The translations under genes were made by a program, and so were the position numbers. From Rhodobacter huangdaonensis (GTDB lineage: Bacteria > Pseudomonadota > Alphaproteobacteria > Rhodobacterales > Rhodobacteraceae), in the NCBI RefSeq assembly GCF_004022465.1, contig NZ_SAVA01000001.1, positions 558,001 through 622,000 of the forward strand: a DNA stretch of 64,000 bases, given 5' to 3'. Below the pieces are notes generated by a model that saw only the letters and a list, made by a program, of their open reading frames with translations, was not told the origin of the DNA and made no database searches. Every line of letters begins with the position of its first letter. Position 1 is the first letter of the stretch. Below are positions 20,834 to 29,191 of this stretch, in pieces.

Positions 20834-22957
20834 ATGCCGTCACGCGAACGCCTGCAGGCCCTGCGCTACAACCTCATTCCCGATCACCTGATCGGCGAGA
20901 TCCTGACCAAGCGCTGGACCGACAACGCGATCCCGTTCCTCGTGCTGGTGGCGGTGATCGCGCTCTTCGGCACGGCGATCCCGGGGTTCTTCAACCCATT
21001 CAGCCTGCAGGAATCGACCCGCCAGCTCGGCGAGTTCGCGATCGTGGTGATCGGCCTCACCGTGGTGATGCTCGGCGGCGGCATCGACCTGTCGGTGGGC
21101 TCGATCTTCGCGCTGGCGACCTTCGCCTCGGTGGGCTCGTTCTTCATCCTCGGCCTGCCGGTCTGGGCAGCCTTTCTGGCGGCGCTGGCGACCGGCGCGG
21201 TCTTCGGTGCGATCAACGGCTATCTCGTCGGCTTCCTGCGGCTGCGGGCGTTTCTGACCACGCTTGTCACCTTCATCATCGGCCGCGCCGTCTTCGACAT
21301 TCTGGTGGTGCAGTTCGGCGCCGCGATCCAGATGTCCTTTGCCAGCTCCGAGGCCTGGGACTTCATCGGCGACGGCACCTTTGCCGGGCTCTCGGTGCCG
21401 GTGATCGCGGCCGGGCTGCTGGCGCTCGTCACCCATGTCACCCTGACCCGCGCCCGCATCGGCTGGCACATCCTCGCCGTCGGCGGCTCGCGCCGCTCGG
21501 CGCATAACGCCGGCATCAAGGTCCGGCGCACGGTGTTCCTGACCTATGTCTTCTCGGGCCTGTGCTCGGGCGCGGCGGGGTTCCTGATCGCCTGCCGGCT
21601 CTCGGGCGCAGGCCCGGGCACCGGCGCCGGGCTCGAGATCCTCGCCCTCACCGCGGCGGTCGTCGGCGGCAATGCCCTCGGCGGCGGGCGCGGCTCGGTG
21701 GTCAAGGGGCTGATGGGCGCGGTGATCGTGCTGGTGATGACGAACGGGCTCATTCGCATGGGCTATGGTACCGGCACCAACCAGATGGTTCTGGGCATCA
21801 TGCTGGCAATCGCCGTCACCATCGACATCCGCTGGCTGAAGAACCGCCACAAGGTGCTGAACGAGGTCTATGTCGCGCCGGTCTATCTGAAGATGGGCGA
21901 GACCCAGTCGGCCGAGCCGCATTCGGGCACGCCCTATGCGCTGAACAACCGCCTCGCCGCGGCCGCGCCGATCGGGCTGGGCGCGCTCGAGGGGCCCGAG
22001 GACGTGATCCTCGACGCCGACGACCACCTCTATTGCGGCACCCGGCATGGCGAGATCGTGCGCTTCTTCGCCCCCGACTACACCCGCTCCGAGGTCTTCG
22101 CCCATGTCGGCGGCTTCCCCCTCGGCCTCGCCTTCGACCGCGACGGCAACCTGATCTCCTGCGTGGGCGCGATGGGGCTTTACAAGATCGCGCCAGACCG
22201 CACGGTGACGCGGCTGAGCGCCGAGACCCGGCGCTCGCTCACCTCGGTGCAGGACGATGCGCGGCTGCGCGACCCCAATGACCTCGACATCGCGCCGGAC
22301 GGGCGGATCTATTTCACCGACTCGACGAAGCGCTACGACGCCCACGACTGGACGCTCGACAGCATCGAGAACCGCGGCACCGGCCGGCTGCTGGTCTACG
22401 ATCCCAGGGACGGCTCGACGAAGACGCTGCTCGACGGCTATCGCTACACGAACGGCGTGTGCATGGCCCATGACGGCAAGTCGCTGTATTTCGCCGAAAG
22501 CTGGGCCTGCCGGATCCACCGCTACTGGCTCGAGGGACCGAAGGCCGGCACCGCGGAATGCGTCATCAAGGACATGCCGGGCTATACCGACAACATCAAC
22601 CGCGCCTCGGACGGCACCTACTGGATGGCCTGGCTCGGCATGCGCACGCCGAGCTTCGATCTGTCACTCCGCCACCCGGCGATGCGCAAGCGGATGACCC
22701 GCCGTCTGCCGCAGGACGACTGGCTGTTCCCGAACATCAACACCGGCGGCATCGTGAAATTCGACGACAGCGGCCGCATCCTGCAGACCTTCGGCGACCT
22801 CACCGGCGAGAACCACCCGATGGTCACCTCGATGCGCGAGCACAAGGGCGAGCTGTTCATCGGTGGCATCCTGAACAACCGCATCGGCCGCTACCGGATC
22901 GAGGGCGCCGCCCCCGAATGGACCGGGATGCGCGCCTATTGGGGGAGCCGCGCATGA
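20834..22957 (+). CDS. ABC permease fused to strictosidine-synthase-like beta-propeller
   Basis: 707-aa two-part protein. Residues ~30-335 are a second RbsC-type permease (VVMLGGGIDLSVGSIFALAT, LAVGGSRRSAHNAGIKV, GGGRGSVVKGLMGAV). After a linker at ~335-375, residues ~380-700 form a six-bladed propeller of the strictosidine synthase/SMP-30 superfamily, with blade motifs GPEDVILDADDHLYCGTRHG, RDPNDLDIAPDGRIYFTDST and TNGVCMAHDGKSLYFAESWA. No signal peptide separates the halves. The propeller follows the last membrane helix, so its side of the membrane depends on the permease topology. The frame is continuous with no sign of a merged start. It probably hydrolyses or binds the imported compound at the channel exit. 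Its stop overlaps the start of the next propeller gene (ATGA). Confidence 0.88.
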   Translation: MPSRERLQALRYNLIPDHLIGEILTKRWTDNAIPFLVLVAVIALFGTAIPGFFNPFSLQESTRQLGEFAIVVIGLTVVMLGGGIDLSVGSIFALATFASVGSFFILGLPVWAAFLAALATGAVFGAINGYLVGFLRLRAFLTTLVTFIIGRAVFDILVVQFGAAIQMSFASSEAWDFIGDGTFAGLSVPVIAAGLLALVTHVTLTRARIGWHILAVGGSRRSAHNAGIKVRRTVFLTYVFSGLCSGAAGFLIACRLSGAGPGTGAGLEILALTAAVVGGNALGGGRGSVVKGLMGAVIVLVMTNGLIRMGYGTGTNQMVLGIMLAIAVTIDIRWLKNRHKVLNEVYVAPVYLKMGETQSAEPHSGTPYALNNRLAAAAPIGLGALEGPEDVILDADDHLYCGTRHGEIVRFFAPDYTRSEVFAHVGGFPLGLAFDRDGNLISCVGAMGLYKIAPDRTVTRLSAETRRSLTSVQDDARLRDPNDLDIAPDGRIYFTDSTKRYDAHDWTLDSIENRGTGRLLVYDPRDGSTKTLLDGYRYTNGVCMAHDGKSLYFAESWACRIHRYWLEGPKAGTAECVIKDMPGYTDNINRASDGTYWMAWLGMRTPSFDLSLRHPAMRKRMTRRLPQDDWLFPNINTGGIVKFDDSGRILQTFGDLTGENHPMVTSMREHKGELFIGGILNNRIGRYRIEGAAPEWTGMRAYWGSRA

Positions 22958-24000
22958 TCTTCGATCCGATCCTCGACCTCTTCCGCGGCAAGGCGGTGAC
23001 GATCCCGCCGATGGATGGCGCATTCCGGCCGAATACCGCGCTTGAGGAGGCGCCGGTGCGCGCGCGTCTTGCCGAACCCGACAACCTCGCCGTGCTCGGG
23101 GGCGAGCTCATCGCCTCCTCGGGCAATGCGCTCTGCCGCCTCGTGCCGGGCGCCGAGCCCCGTCCCTTCCAGCGCTTCGCGGCGCCGGTGACCGCGCTGG
23201 CGGTGTCGGCCGAGGGGCAGCTTGCCGTCGCGCTTGAAACCGGCGCGCTGCTGGTCGACGGGGTGGCACAGCACCTGCTGCCCGAGGTGCGGGCGATCAC
23301 CGGCCTTGCCTTCTCGGCCGACGGCGCGCTGTGGCTGACGAACGGCTCGGCCGAACACGCGCCCTCGGACTGGGCAGCCGATCTTATGAAGCGGCGCGCC
23401 ACCGGCTCGATCTGGGTGCGCCGCGCCGAGGGCCAGCCCTTCCACAAGGTGGCGCAGGATCTGGCCTGGCCGAACGGGCTCTGCCCGCGCCCGGGCGGCG
23501 CCATCGCCTTTTCCGAAAGCTGGCGGCACCGGGTGATGGAGCTGAACGCAGAGGGCGCACTGAAACCGCTGATCGAGATGATCCCGGGCTATCCCGCCCG
23601 GATCTCGCCCGCCCCCGACGGCGGCGCGGTGCTTGCGGTCTTTGCACCGCGCAACCGGCTGATCGAATTCGTGCTGCAGGAAACCCATTTCCGCGAGGAC
23701 ATGATCCGCGAGGTGCCACGCGACTACTGGATCGCGCCGGCGCTCGCCTCGGGGCGCAGCTTCCTCGAACCGCTGCAATGCGGCGGCATCCGCACCATGG
23801 GCGTGCACAAACCCTGGTCGCCCTCGCGCTCCTGGGGGCTGGTGGTGCGGCTCGACCGGCAGATGAACCCGGTCGCGAGCGCGCACAGCCGCGCGAACGG
23901 GCATCGCCACGGCGTGTGCTCGGCGATCGTGCACGCGGGCCAGCTTGTCGTCGCCTCGAAGGGCGGCGATGTCATCGTCACCCTGCCGGCGGAGGGCTGA
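22954..24000 (+). CDS. strictosidine-synthase/SMP-30-like beta-propeller protein
   Basis: 348-aa stand-alone propeller related to the C-terminal half of the preceding fusion (MPGYTDNINRA there, IPGYPARISPA here; NGVC/AESW there, NGLCPRPGG/FSESWRHRV here). No signal peptide, so cytoplasmic. Members of this superfamily include lactonases and C-O/C-N bond hydrolases using a bound metal ion, but the substrate is unknown. Starts with a 4-nt overlap with the fusion gene and ends 2 nt before the ATPase start. Tandem presence beside a related fused copy suggests duplication and division of labour. Confidence 0.82.
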   Translation: MIFDPILDLFRGKAVTIPPMDGAFRPNTALEEAPVRARLAEPDNLAVLGGELIASSGNALCRLVPGAEPRPFQRFAAPVTALAVSAEGQLAVALETGALLVDGVAQHLLPEVRAITGLAFSADGALWLTNGSAEHAPSDWAADLMKRRATGSIWVRRAEGQPFHKVAQDLAWPNGLCPRPGGAIAFSESWRHRVMELNAEGALKPLIEMIPGYPARISPAPDGGAVLAVFAPRNRLIEFVLQETHFREDMIREVPRDYWIAPALASGRSFLEPLQCGGIRTMGVHKPWSPSRSWGLVVRLDRQMNPVASAHSRANGHRHGVCSAIVHAGQLVVASKGGDVIVTLPAEG

Positions 24001-24002
24001 GC

Positions 24003-25502
24003 ATGGACGATGCGATCCTGCGGCTCGAGAAGATGACCAAGGCCTATCGCGGCGTGCCCGCCGTGCGCGCGGTCGATTTCGAGCTGCGCAAGGGCGAGAT
24101 CCATGCCCTTCTGGGCGAGAACGGTGCCGGCAAGTCGACCCTGACGAAGATGATGGCGGGCGTCGTCGCCCCCAGTTCCGGGCGGATGTGGCTGCACGGC
24201 CGCGAGACGGTCTTCGCCACGCCGAACGCGGCGCTCGAGGCCGGCATCGCGATGGTCTTCCAGGAGACCTCGCTCGTGCCCTCGATGACGGTGGCGCAAA
24301 ACCTGTATCTCGGCTCCGAGAAGTTCCTGAACCGGCTGCGCGGCACCTACATCTCGGCCCAGCAATTCCTGCAATCGCTGAACTTCCCGGTCGATCCGGC
24401 GGCGATGGTCGAGACGCTGGGTGCCGCGAAGAAGCAGATGGTCGAGATCGCCCGCGCCGTCCATCACAACGCCGAGGTCATCATCTTCGACGAGCCGACC
24501 GCGACGCTGACCCCCGAGGAGAAGCGCCACTTCTTCGCGCTGATCCGCCGGCTGAAGGCGCGCGGCGTGTCGATCGTGTTCATCTCGCACGCGCTCGAGG
24601 AGGCGCTCGACCTCTCCAACCGCATCACCATCCTGCGCGACGGCGAGCTGGTGGCGACGGGCCCGACCGCCGGGTTCACCCGCGAGACGATCGTCGCCGC
24701 GATGGTCGGGCGCACGCTGTCCGATGCGCTTTACCGCGACCGCTCCGCCGCAGGCACGCGCCAGGCGGGGCAGAAGGTGCTGTCGGTGCAGGATCTGTCG
24801 ATGGGGGCGATGGTGCGCAACACCTCGTTTTCCGTCTTTGCCGGGCAGGTCACCGGGGTCTTCGGGCTGGTGGGCTCGGGCCGGACCGAGACCTTCAAGG
24901 TGGTCTCGGGGATCTACAAGCGCGACTTCCTGAGGGGCGGCGCGGTGGCGCTCGACGGCCGGCCGGTGCGCTATACCGTGCCGCGCGAGGCGGTGCGCGA
25001 CGGCATCGTCTACATCACCGAGGACCGCAAGGCCGAGGGCTTCTTCGAGACGATGTCGATTGCCGAGAACATCTATTCCGGGCTTCTGGCGGCGGGTCAC
25101 GACCATGCCTGGTATGTCGGGCGCGCCGAGATGGCGGCGGTGGCGGCCGAGTGGACGCAGACCCTGAACATCCGCGCGATCAACGAGAATGCCCGGGTGG
25201 TCGAGCTCTCGGGCGGCAACCAGCAGAAGGTGGTGATCGGCAAGGGGTTGGTGCAGAAGCCACGGCTCGTCATCTTCGACGAACCCACCCGCGGCGTCGA
25301 CGTCGGCGCGATTGCGGAAATCCACGCGCTGATCAACCGGCTTGCCGACGAGGGGCTCGCGGTGGTGGTGATTTCCTCCTACCTGCCCGAGGTGATGAAC
25401 CTCTCCGACCGCATCCTCGTGTGCCGTCAGGGCCGGATCGTCGAGGAATTCTCGCCCGGCGAGGCGACCGAGGCCAGGATCATGTATGCCGCCGTGCATT
25501 GA
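24003..25502 (+). CDS. sugar ABC transporter ATPase, two nucleotide-binding domains (RbsA/MglA type)
   Basis: 499-aa energising subunit with two ABC domains. The first has Walker A GENGAGKST (~38) and Walker B VIIFDEPTATLT, with the signature region degenerate (LGAAKKQMVEIARA). The second has a degenerate P-loop (GLVGSGRTE), an intact signature LSGGNQQKV (~402) and Walker B LVIFDEPTRGVD. This asymmetry is normal for RbsA/XylG/MglA proteins. The start ATG follows the propeller stop by 2 nt. It serves both permeases of the operon. Confidence 0.92.
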   Translation: MDDAILRLEKMTKAYRGVPAVRAVDFELRKGEIHALLGENGAGKSTLTKMMAGVVAPSSGRMWLHGRETVFATPNAALEAGIAMVFQETSLVPSMTVAQNLYLGSEKFLNRLRGTYISAQQFLQSLNFPVDPAAMVETLGAAKKQMVEIARAVHHNAEVIIFDEPTATLTPEEKRHFFALIRRLKARGVSIVFISHALEEALDLSNRITILRDGELVATGPTAGFTRETIVAAMVGRTLSDALYRDRSAAGTRQAGQKVLSVQDLSMGAMVRNTSFSVFAGQVTGVFGLVGSGRTETFKVVSGIYKRDFLRGGAVALDGRPVRYTVPREAVRDGIVYITEDRKAEGFFETMSIAENIYSGLLAAGHDHAWYVGRAEMAAVAAEWTQTLNIRAINENARVVELSGGNQQKVVIGKGLVQKPRLVIFDEPTRGVDVGAIAEIHALINRLADEGLAVVVISSYLPEVMNLSDRILVCRQGRIVEEFSPGEATEARIMYAAVH

Positions 25503-25524
25503 GCGGCGGGAAAAGGAGGACGCG

Positions 25525-25929
25525 ATGGCGACCGTGAAACTGATGAGCGATGCCGAGGCGGAGACGATCCCCGCGGTGAAGGCGGTGTTCGACGACATCC
25601 GCGCGACGCGCAAGACCGACTTCATCAACAACTTCTGGCGCGCGCTCGCCTTCGATGCGGGGTTGCTCGCGCGCACCTGGGAGGGGCTGAAGGCGGTGAT
25701 GACCGTGCCCGGCGAGATCGACCCGAAGACGCGCGAGATGATCTATGTCGCGGTCTCGATCGCCAACAGCTGCAGCTATTGCGTGCATTCGCACACCGCG
25801 CAGGCGCAGGCGAAGGGCATGGGCGCGGCCGAACATGCCGAGCTTCTGTCGATCGTCGCGCTCGCGGCGCAGACGAACCACCTCGTCACCGGGATGCAGA
25901 TCCCGGTCGATCCAGAATTCCTGCTGTAA
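25525..25929 (+). CDS. carboxymuconolactone decarboxylase/AhpD-like protein
   Basis: 134-aa helical protein with the AhpD core SCSYCVHSHTAQAQAKG (Cys-x2-Cys-x2-His, ~91-97), the peroxidase-type redox motif, preceded by the conserved helix KTREMIYVAVSIAN. Such proteins reduce peroxides or act as isomerase-like catalysts; without the catalytic Glu/His context tested I leave the reaction open. Strong RBS AAAGGAGG sets the start at 25525. It is the penultimate gene of the sugar-type ABC operon and lies 13 nt before the oxidoreductase gene. Confidence 0.82.
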   Translation: MATVKLMSDAEAETIPAVKAVFDDIRATRKTDFINNFWRALAFDAGLLARTWEGLKAVMTVPGEIDPKTREMIYVAVSIANSCSYCVHSHTAQAQAKGMGAAEHAELLSIVALAAQTNHLVTGMQIPVDPEFLL

Positions 25930-25942
25930 GGAGGCCCCCGCG

Positions 25943-26914
25943 ATGGACATGGCCCTTGTCGCCCGCCGCCCGGGCGGTCCCGAGGTGATGGAATGGAGCG
26001 CGGTCGAGACCGCCGCCCCCGGCCCCGGCGAGGCGCTGCTGCGCCACACCGCGATCGGGGTGAACTTCATCGACGTCTATCACCGCTCGGGCCTTTACGC
26101 CTGGCCCGAGGGCACGATGATCCCCGGCGCCGAGGCCGCCGGCGTGGTCGAGGCGGTGGGCCCCGGCGTCGACAGCGTGCGGCCCGGCGACCGGGTCGCC
26201 TATGTGCTGAAATTCGGCGCCTATCGCACGCGGCGCGTGGTGCCCGCGGACCGGCTGGTGCGGCTGCCCGACGCGATCCCCGACACGGTGGCGGCAAGCG
26301 TCATGCTGAAGGGGCTGACGGCGCAATATCTCGTCACCTCGTCCTACGCGGTGCAGCCCGGCGATACGGTGCTGGTGCATGCGGCGGCAGGCGGCGTCGG
26401 GCTGCTCCTCGGCCAATGGCTGCGCGCGCTCGGGGCGCGGGCGATCGGCACCGCGGGCGGCCCCGCCAAGGTCGCGCTGGCGCTCGAACACGGCTACAGC
26501 GACGTCATCGACTACACCGCCACCGACTTCGCCCCCGAGGTCGCGCGGCTGACCGAAGGCGCGCTCTGCGCTGCGGTCTATGACAGCGTCGGGCGCGACA
26601 CCTGGCGCGGCTCGCTCGCCTGTCTGAAGCGCTTCGGCATGTTCGTGAACTTCGGCCAGTCCTCGGGGATGATCGAGGATTTTAAGCTCTCCGACCTCGC
26701 CAGGGGCTCGCTGTCGGCGAACCGGCCGATGCTCTTTGATTATGTCGATGCGCGCGAAGACCTCGAACGCCGCGCCGCCGATCTGTTCGGCCGGCTCGAA
26801 CGTGGCGAGGTCCGCGCCGACGTGGTGGCGACGCAGCCGCTGCGCGAGGCGGCCGCGGCGCATGCGGCGCTTGAAGGGCGGCGCACCACCGGCACCACGG
26901 TGCTGATCCCCTGA
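25943..26914 (+). CDS. NADPH:quinone oxidoreductase family protein (zinc-free MDR)
   Basis: 323-aa medium-chain dehydrogenase/reductase of the quinone oxidoreductase group: GroES-like N-terminal half (GVNFIDVYHRSGLY, ~39-52) and a Rossmann domain with VLVHAAAGGVGLLLGQW (~143). The cysteines that bind catalytic zinc are absent, as expected for QOR. It reduces quinones or other alpha,beta-unsaturated carbonyls with NADPH. Start ATG 25943 follows AAGGAGG. It is the last gene of the operon, ending 4 nt before the convergent permease gene. Confidence 0.88.
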   Translation: MDMALVARRPGGPEVMEWSAVETAAPGPGEALLRHTAIGVNFIDVYHRSGLYAWPEGTMIPGAEAAGVVEAVGPGVDSVRPGDRVAYVLKFGAYRTRRVVPADRLVRLPDAIPDTVAASVMLKGLTAQYLVTSSYAVQPGDTVLVHAAAGGVGLLLGQWLRALGARAIGTAGGPAKVALALEHGYSDVIDYTATDFAPEVARLTEGALCAAVYDSVGRDTWRGSLACLKRFGMFVNFGQSSGMIEDFKLSDLARGSLSANRPMLFDYVDAREDLERRAADLFGRLERGEVRADVVATQPLREAAAAHAALEGRRTTGTTVLIP

Positions 26915-26917
26915 GGG

Positions 26918-28324
26918 TCAGATCCAGCCCAGAAGCTTCCACCACAGGAAGTCGAGCGGCGCGAGGACGAGAAGCGTCAGCAACGCGAGCGGCAGCACCA
27001 CCTTGACGAGGTGGGAAAGCCGCTCGCCCGAGAGCTGCATCGCCACCACGAGCGGCCCCACCTGATAGGGGAAGAACACCGTCGAGAAGCCGATCACCTG
27101 GGTCATCAGCACCGCCTTCAGGCTGAATCCGGTGAGGGTGGCAAGGTCCTGCGCCATCGGCGTCAGCACCGCGGGCACCCCCGGCACGGTGGCGAAGAGG
27201 CCGGTGCCGCTGGCCATTGCGACGAGCGACAGGAAATTCGTCGCATCCGCCCCGGGCGCCATCGGCAGCACCTTTTGCAGCCCGGCACCGAACAGCGCAC
27301 CGAGCCCCGAGGCATTGACCATCGCGCCAAGCGCGAGCGCACCGACGACGAACAGCAGCATGCCGAAATCGACGCCCTGCCTGAAGGCCGGCGGCGTCAC
27401 CACGCCGATCCCCGGCAGCAGCAGGATCACCGCCGCAACCAGCCCGACCCAGGCCGCGTTCACCCCGTGCCAGCTGTCGGTCATCCACAGCACCAGCGTC
27501 GCCAGCAAGATCACCGCCACCCGGATCTGCAGGCCGCGCTCGCCGGGTTTCGCGCCTGCCGCGGCCTCTGCCTCCAGCACGCGCGGCAGCGGCGCACCGA
27601 CCTCGGCCGGGAACAGCCGCAGCACCAGCGCGACGGTCAGCGCCGCCTTCAGCAGGCCCAGCACCGGGTAATGCAGCAGCAGATATTCGGTATAGCCGAA
27701 ATGGACGTGGTGGATGGTCTCGGCCGCGCCCGACAGCACCATGTTCGGGATGTTCGAGGGCAGGATCGCGAAGCTCGGCATGTTGCAGCCGATCGCCAGC
27801 ACCGCGGCAATGCCGATGCGCCCGTTCGAGCCGCGGCCAAAGCCCGCCCGGTCGGCAAGCGCCATGCCGATCGGCACCAGCACCACCGCGCGCCCGACCG
27901 AGGAGGGCATCAGGAAGCCAAGCGCCATCGCCACGCCCATCAGCCCGGCGATGAGCCGCGGATAGGAGCGGCCGAGCACCGGCCCCACCGCTTCGGCGAG
28001 CCGCCCGCCAAGGCCCGACACGCCGATCGCCGTGCCGATGACGAAACCCGAGACGATCAGCCAGACCGCGGTCGAGCCGAAGCCCGCAAAGACCGTGGCG
28101 GCCGGCGCAAGGCCGAGGATCAGCACCACGGCGAAGAAGATCAGGCTGGCGAGGTATCCCGGCACCACCCCCGTCGCCCAGAGCGCCAGCGTGACCAGCA
28201 CGATGCCGAGCGTGCGCGCCTGCTCGGGTGTCAGCGCGGCCGGCGGCAGCACCGCAAGCGCCAGCGCCGCCAGCACGACCAGCCCGACGAAAAGCGGTTT
28301 CATCGAAATTCTTGCGACTGACAT
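26918..28324 (-). CDS. SLC13/DASS-family anion permease
   Basis: 468-aa integral membrane protein with about twelve hydrophobic segments, of the divalent anion:Na+ symporter (SLC13) type that moves sulfate, dicarboxylates or similar anions. Family-like segments are FGSTAVWLIVSGFVIGTAI and MPSSVGRAVVLVPIGMAL in the first half, with an equivalent repeat in the second (FFPYQVGPLVVAM). The ATG at 28324 has GGAGGG only 4 nt upstream; ATG 28303 is an alternative. It diverges from an AraC-type regulator across 64 bp, so that regulator may control it. The substrate is unknown. Confidence 0.8.
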   Translation of the reverse strand: MSVARISMKPLFVGLVVLAALALAVLPPAALTPEQARTLGIVLVTLALWATGVVPGYLASLIFFAVVLILGLAPAATVFAGFGSTAVWLIVSGFVIGTAIGVSGLGGRLAEAVGPVLGRSYPRLIAGLMGVAMALGFLMPSSVGRAVVLVPIGMALADRAGFGRGSNGRIGIAAVLAIGCNMPSFAILPSNIPNMVLSGAAETIHHVHFGYTEYLLLHYPVLGLLKAALTVALVLRLFPAEVGAPLPRVLEAEAAAGAKPGERGLQIRVAVILLATLVLWMTDSWHGVNAAWVGLVAAVILLLPGIGVVTPPAFRQGVDFGMLLFVVGALALGAMVNASGLGALFGAGLQKVLPMAPGADATNFLSLVAMASGTGLFATVPGVPAVLTPMAQDLATLTGFSLKAVLMTQVIGFSTVFFPYQVGPLVVAMQLSGERLSHLVKVVLPLALLTLLVLAPLDFLWWKLLGWI

Positions 28325-28388
28325 GGGCCCTCCATTCGCCTTCGCCGCCACACTAGCCCCGCGCGCGCCCCTGCGTTAGACCATCATC

Positions 28389-29189
28389 ATGACAAAGGAT
28401 GTCGCCGAAACGCCAACCCGGCCCGCCAGCGGTGCGGGCTTCGTGCGCGATCCCGCGCGCCCGGTGCTGGTGCACAGCGGGCGGATGCCGGCCGGGCAGA
28501 TGGTCGAGCCGCACCGCCACCCGCGCGGCCAGCTGATCTGGGCGATGCAGGGGGTGTTGCGGGTGACGAGCCACGGCGGCGTCTGGATCGTGCCGCCCAG
28601 CCACGCGGTCTGGATCCCGGGCGGCACCGACCACCACGTCACCACCGAGACCGAGGTCGAGATCCGCAACCTCTACGTCGACCCGACGCTGGCGCTGCGC
28701 CGGCAGGTGCCACGCTGCGCCGTGCTGCTGCTGACACCGCTGCTGCGCGAGCTGATCCTGCGGCTGGCCGCGCTGACGACCGACGCGCCCCTCGACGCGC
28801 GGCGGCTGCGGCTCGCCGCGGTCATCACCGACGAGATCGAGGCGCTGAGCGAGGCCCCCTTCAGCCTGCCCGGCGCGCATGACCCGCGGCTTTTGCGGCT
28901 GATGCGGCACCTGCGCGAAACGCCCGACGAGGCGCGCCCGCTGGCCGATCTGGCGGCCCTGGCCGGGGCAAGCCCGCGCACGCTGGAACGGCTGTTCCGC
29001 GCCGAGACCGGGCTCACCTTCCGGCAGTGGCGCAGCCGGCTGCGGCTGATGGCGGCGATCGAGCGGCTCGAGCGCGGCAAGAGCAGCACCGAGATCGCCT
29101 GGTCGCTCGGCTATCGCAGCCCGAGCGCCTTCGTCGCCGCCTTCCGCGCGCAATTCGGCCGGCCGCCGCAGAGCTTCCTGCAAGGCTGA
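28389..29189 (+). CDS. AraC-family regulator with N-terminal cupin domain
   Basis: 266-aa regulator. The cupin-type sensor domain at ~20-110 has EPHRHPRGQLIWAMQGVLRV and WIVPPSHAVWIPGG. A double helix-turn-helix AraC domain lies at ~165-262 (LADLAALAGASPRTLERLFR; IAWSLGYRSPSAFVAAFR). The arrangement resembles NimR/YeaM-type regulators, which usually control a neighbouring transporter gene. It diverges from the SLC13 permease (64 bp apart) and converges with the phospho-lyase gene, ending 2 nt from its stop. Confidence 0.88.
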   Translation: MTKDVAETPTRPASGAGFVRDPARPVLVHSGRMPAGQMVEPHRHPRGQLIWAMQGVLRVTSHGGVWIVPPSHAVWIPGGTDHHVTTETEVEIRNLYVDPTLALRRQVPRCAVLLLTPLLRELILRLAALTTDAPLDARRLRLAAVITDEIEALSEAPFSLPGAHDPRLLRLMRHLRETPDEARPLADLAALAGASPRTLERLFRAETGLTFRQWRSRLRLMAAIERLERGKSSTEIAWSLGYRSPSAFVAAFRAQFGRPPQSFLQG

Positions 29190-29191
29190 AC

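Noticed and set aside
20840..22519. 559-aa minus-strand frame under the permease-propeller fusion
   Set aside because: His/Arg/Asp-rich antisense composition without motifs; the plus-strand protein is conserved throughout.
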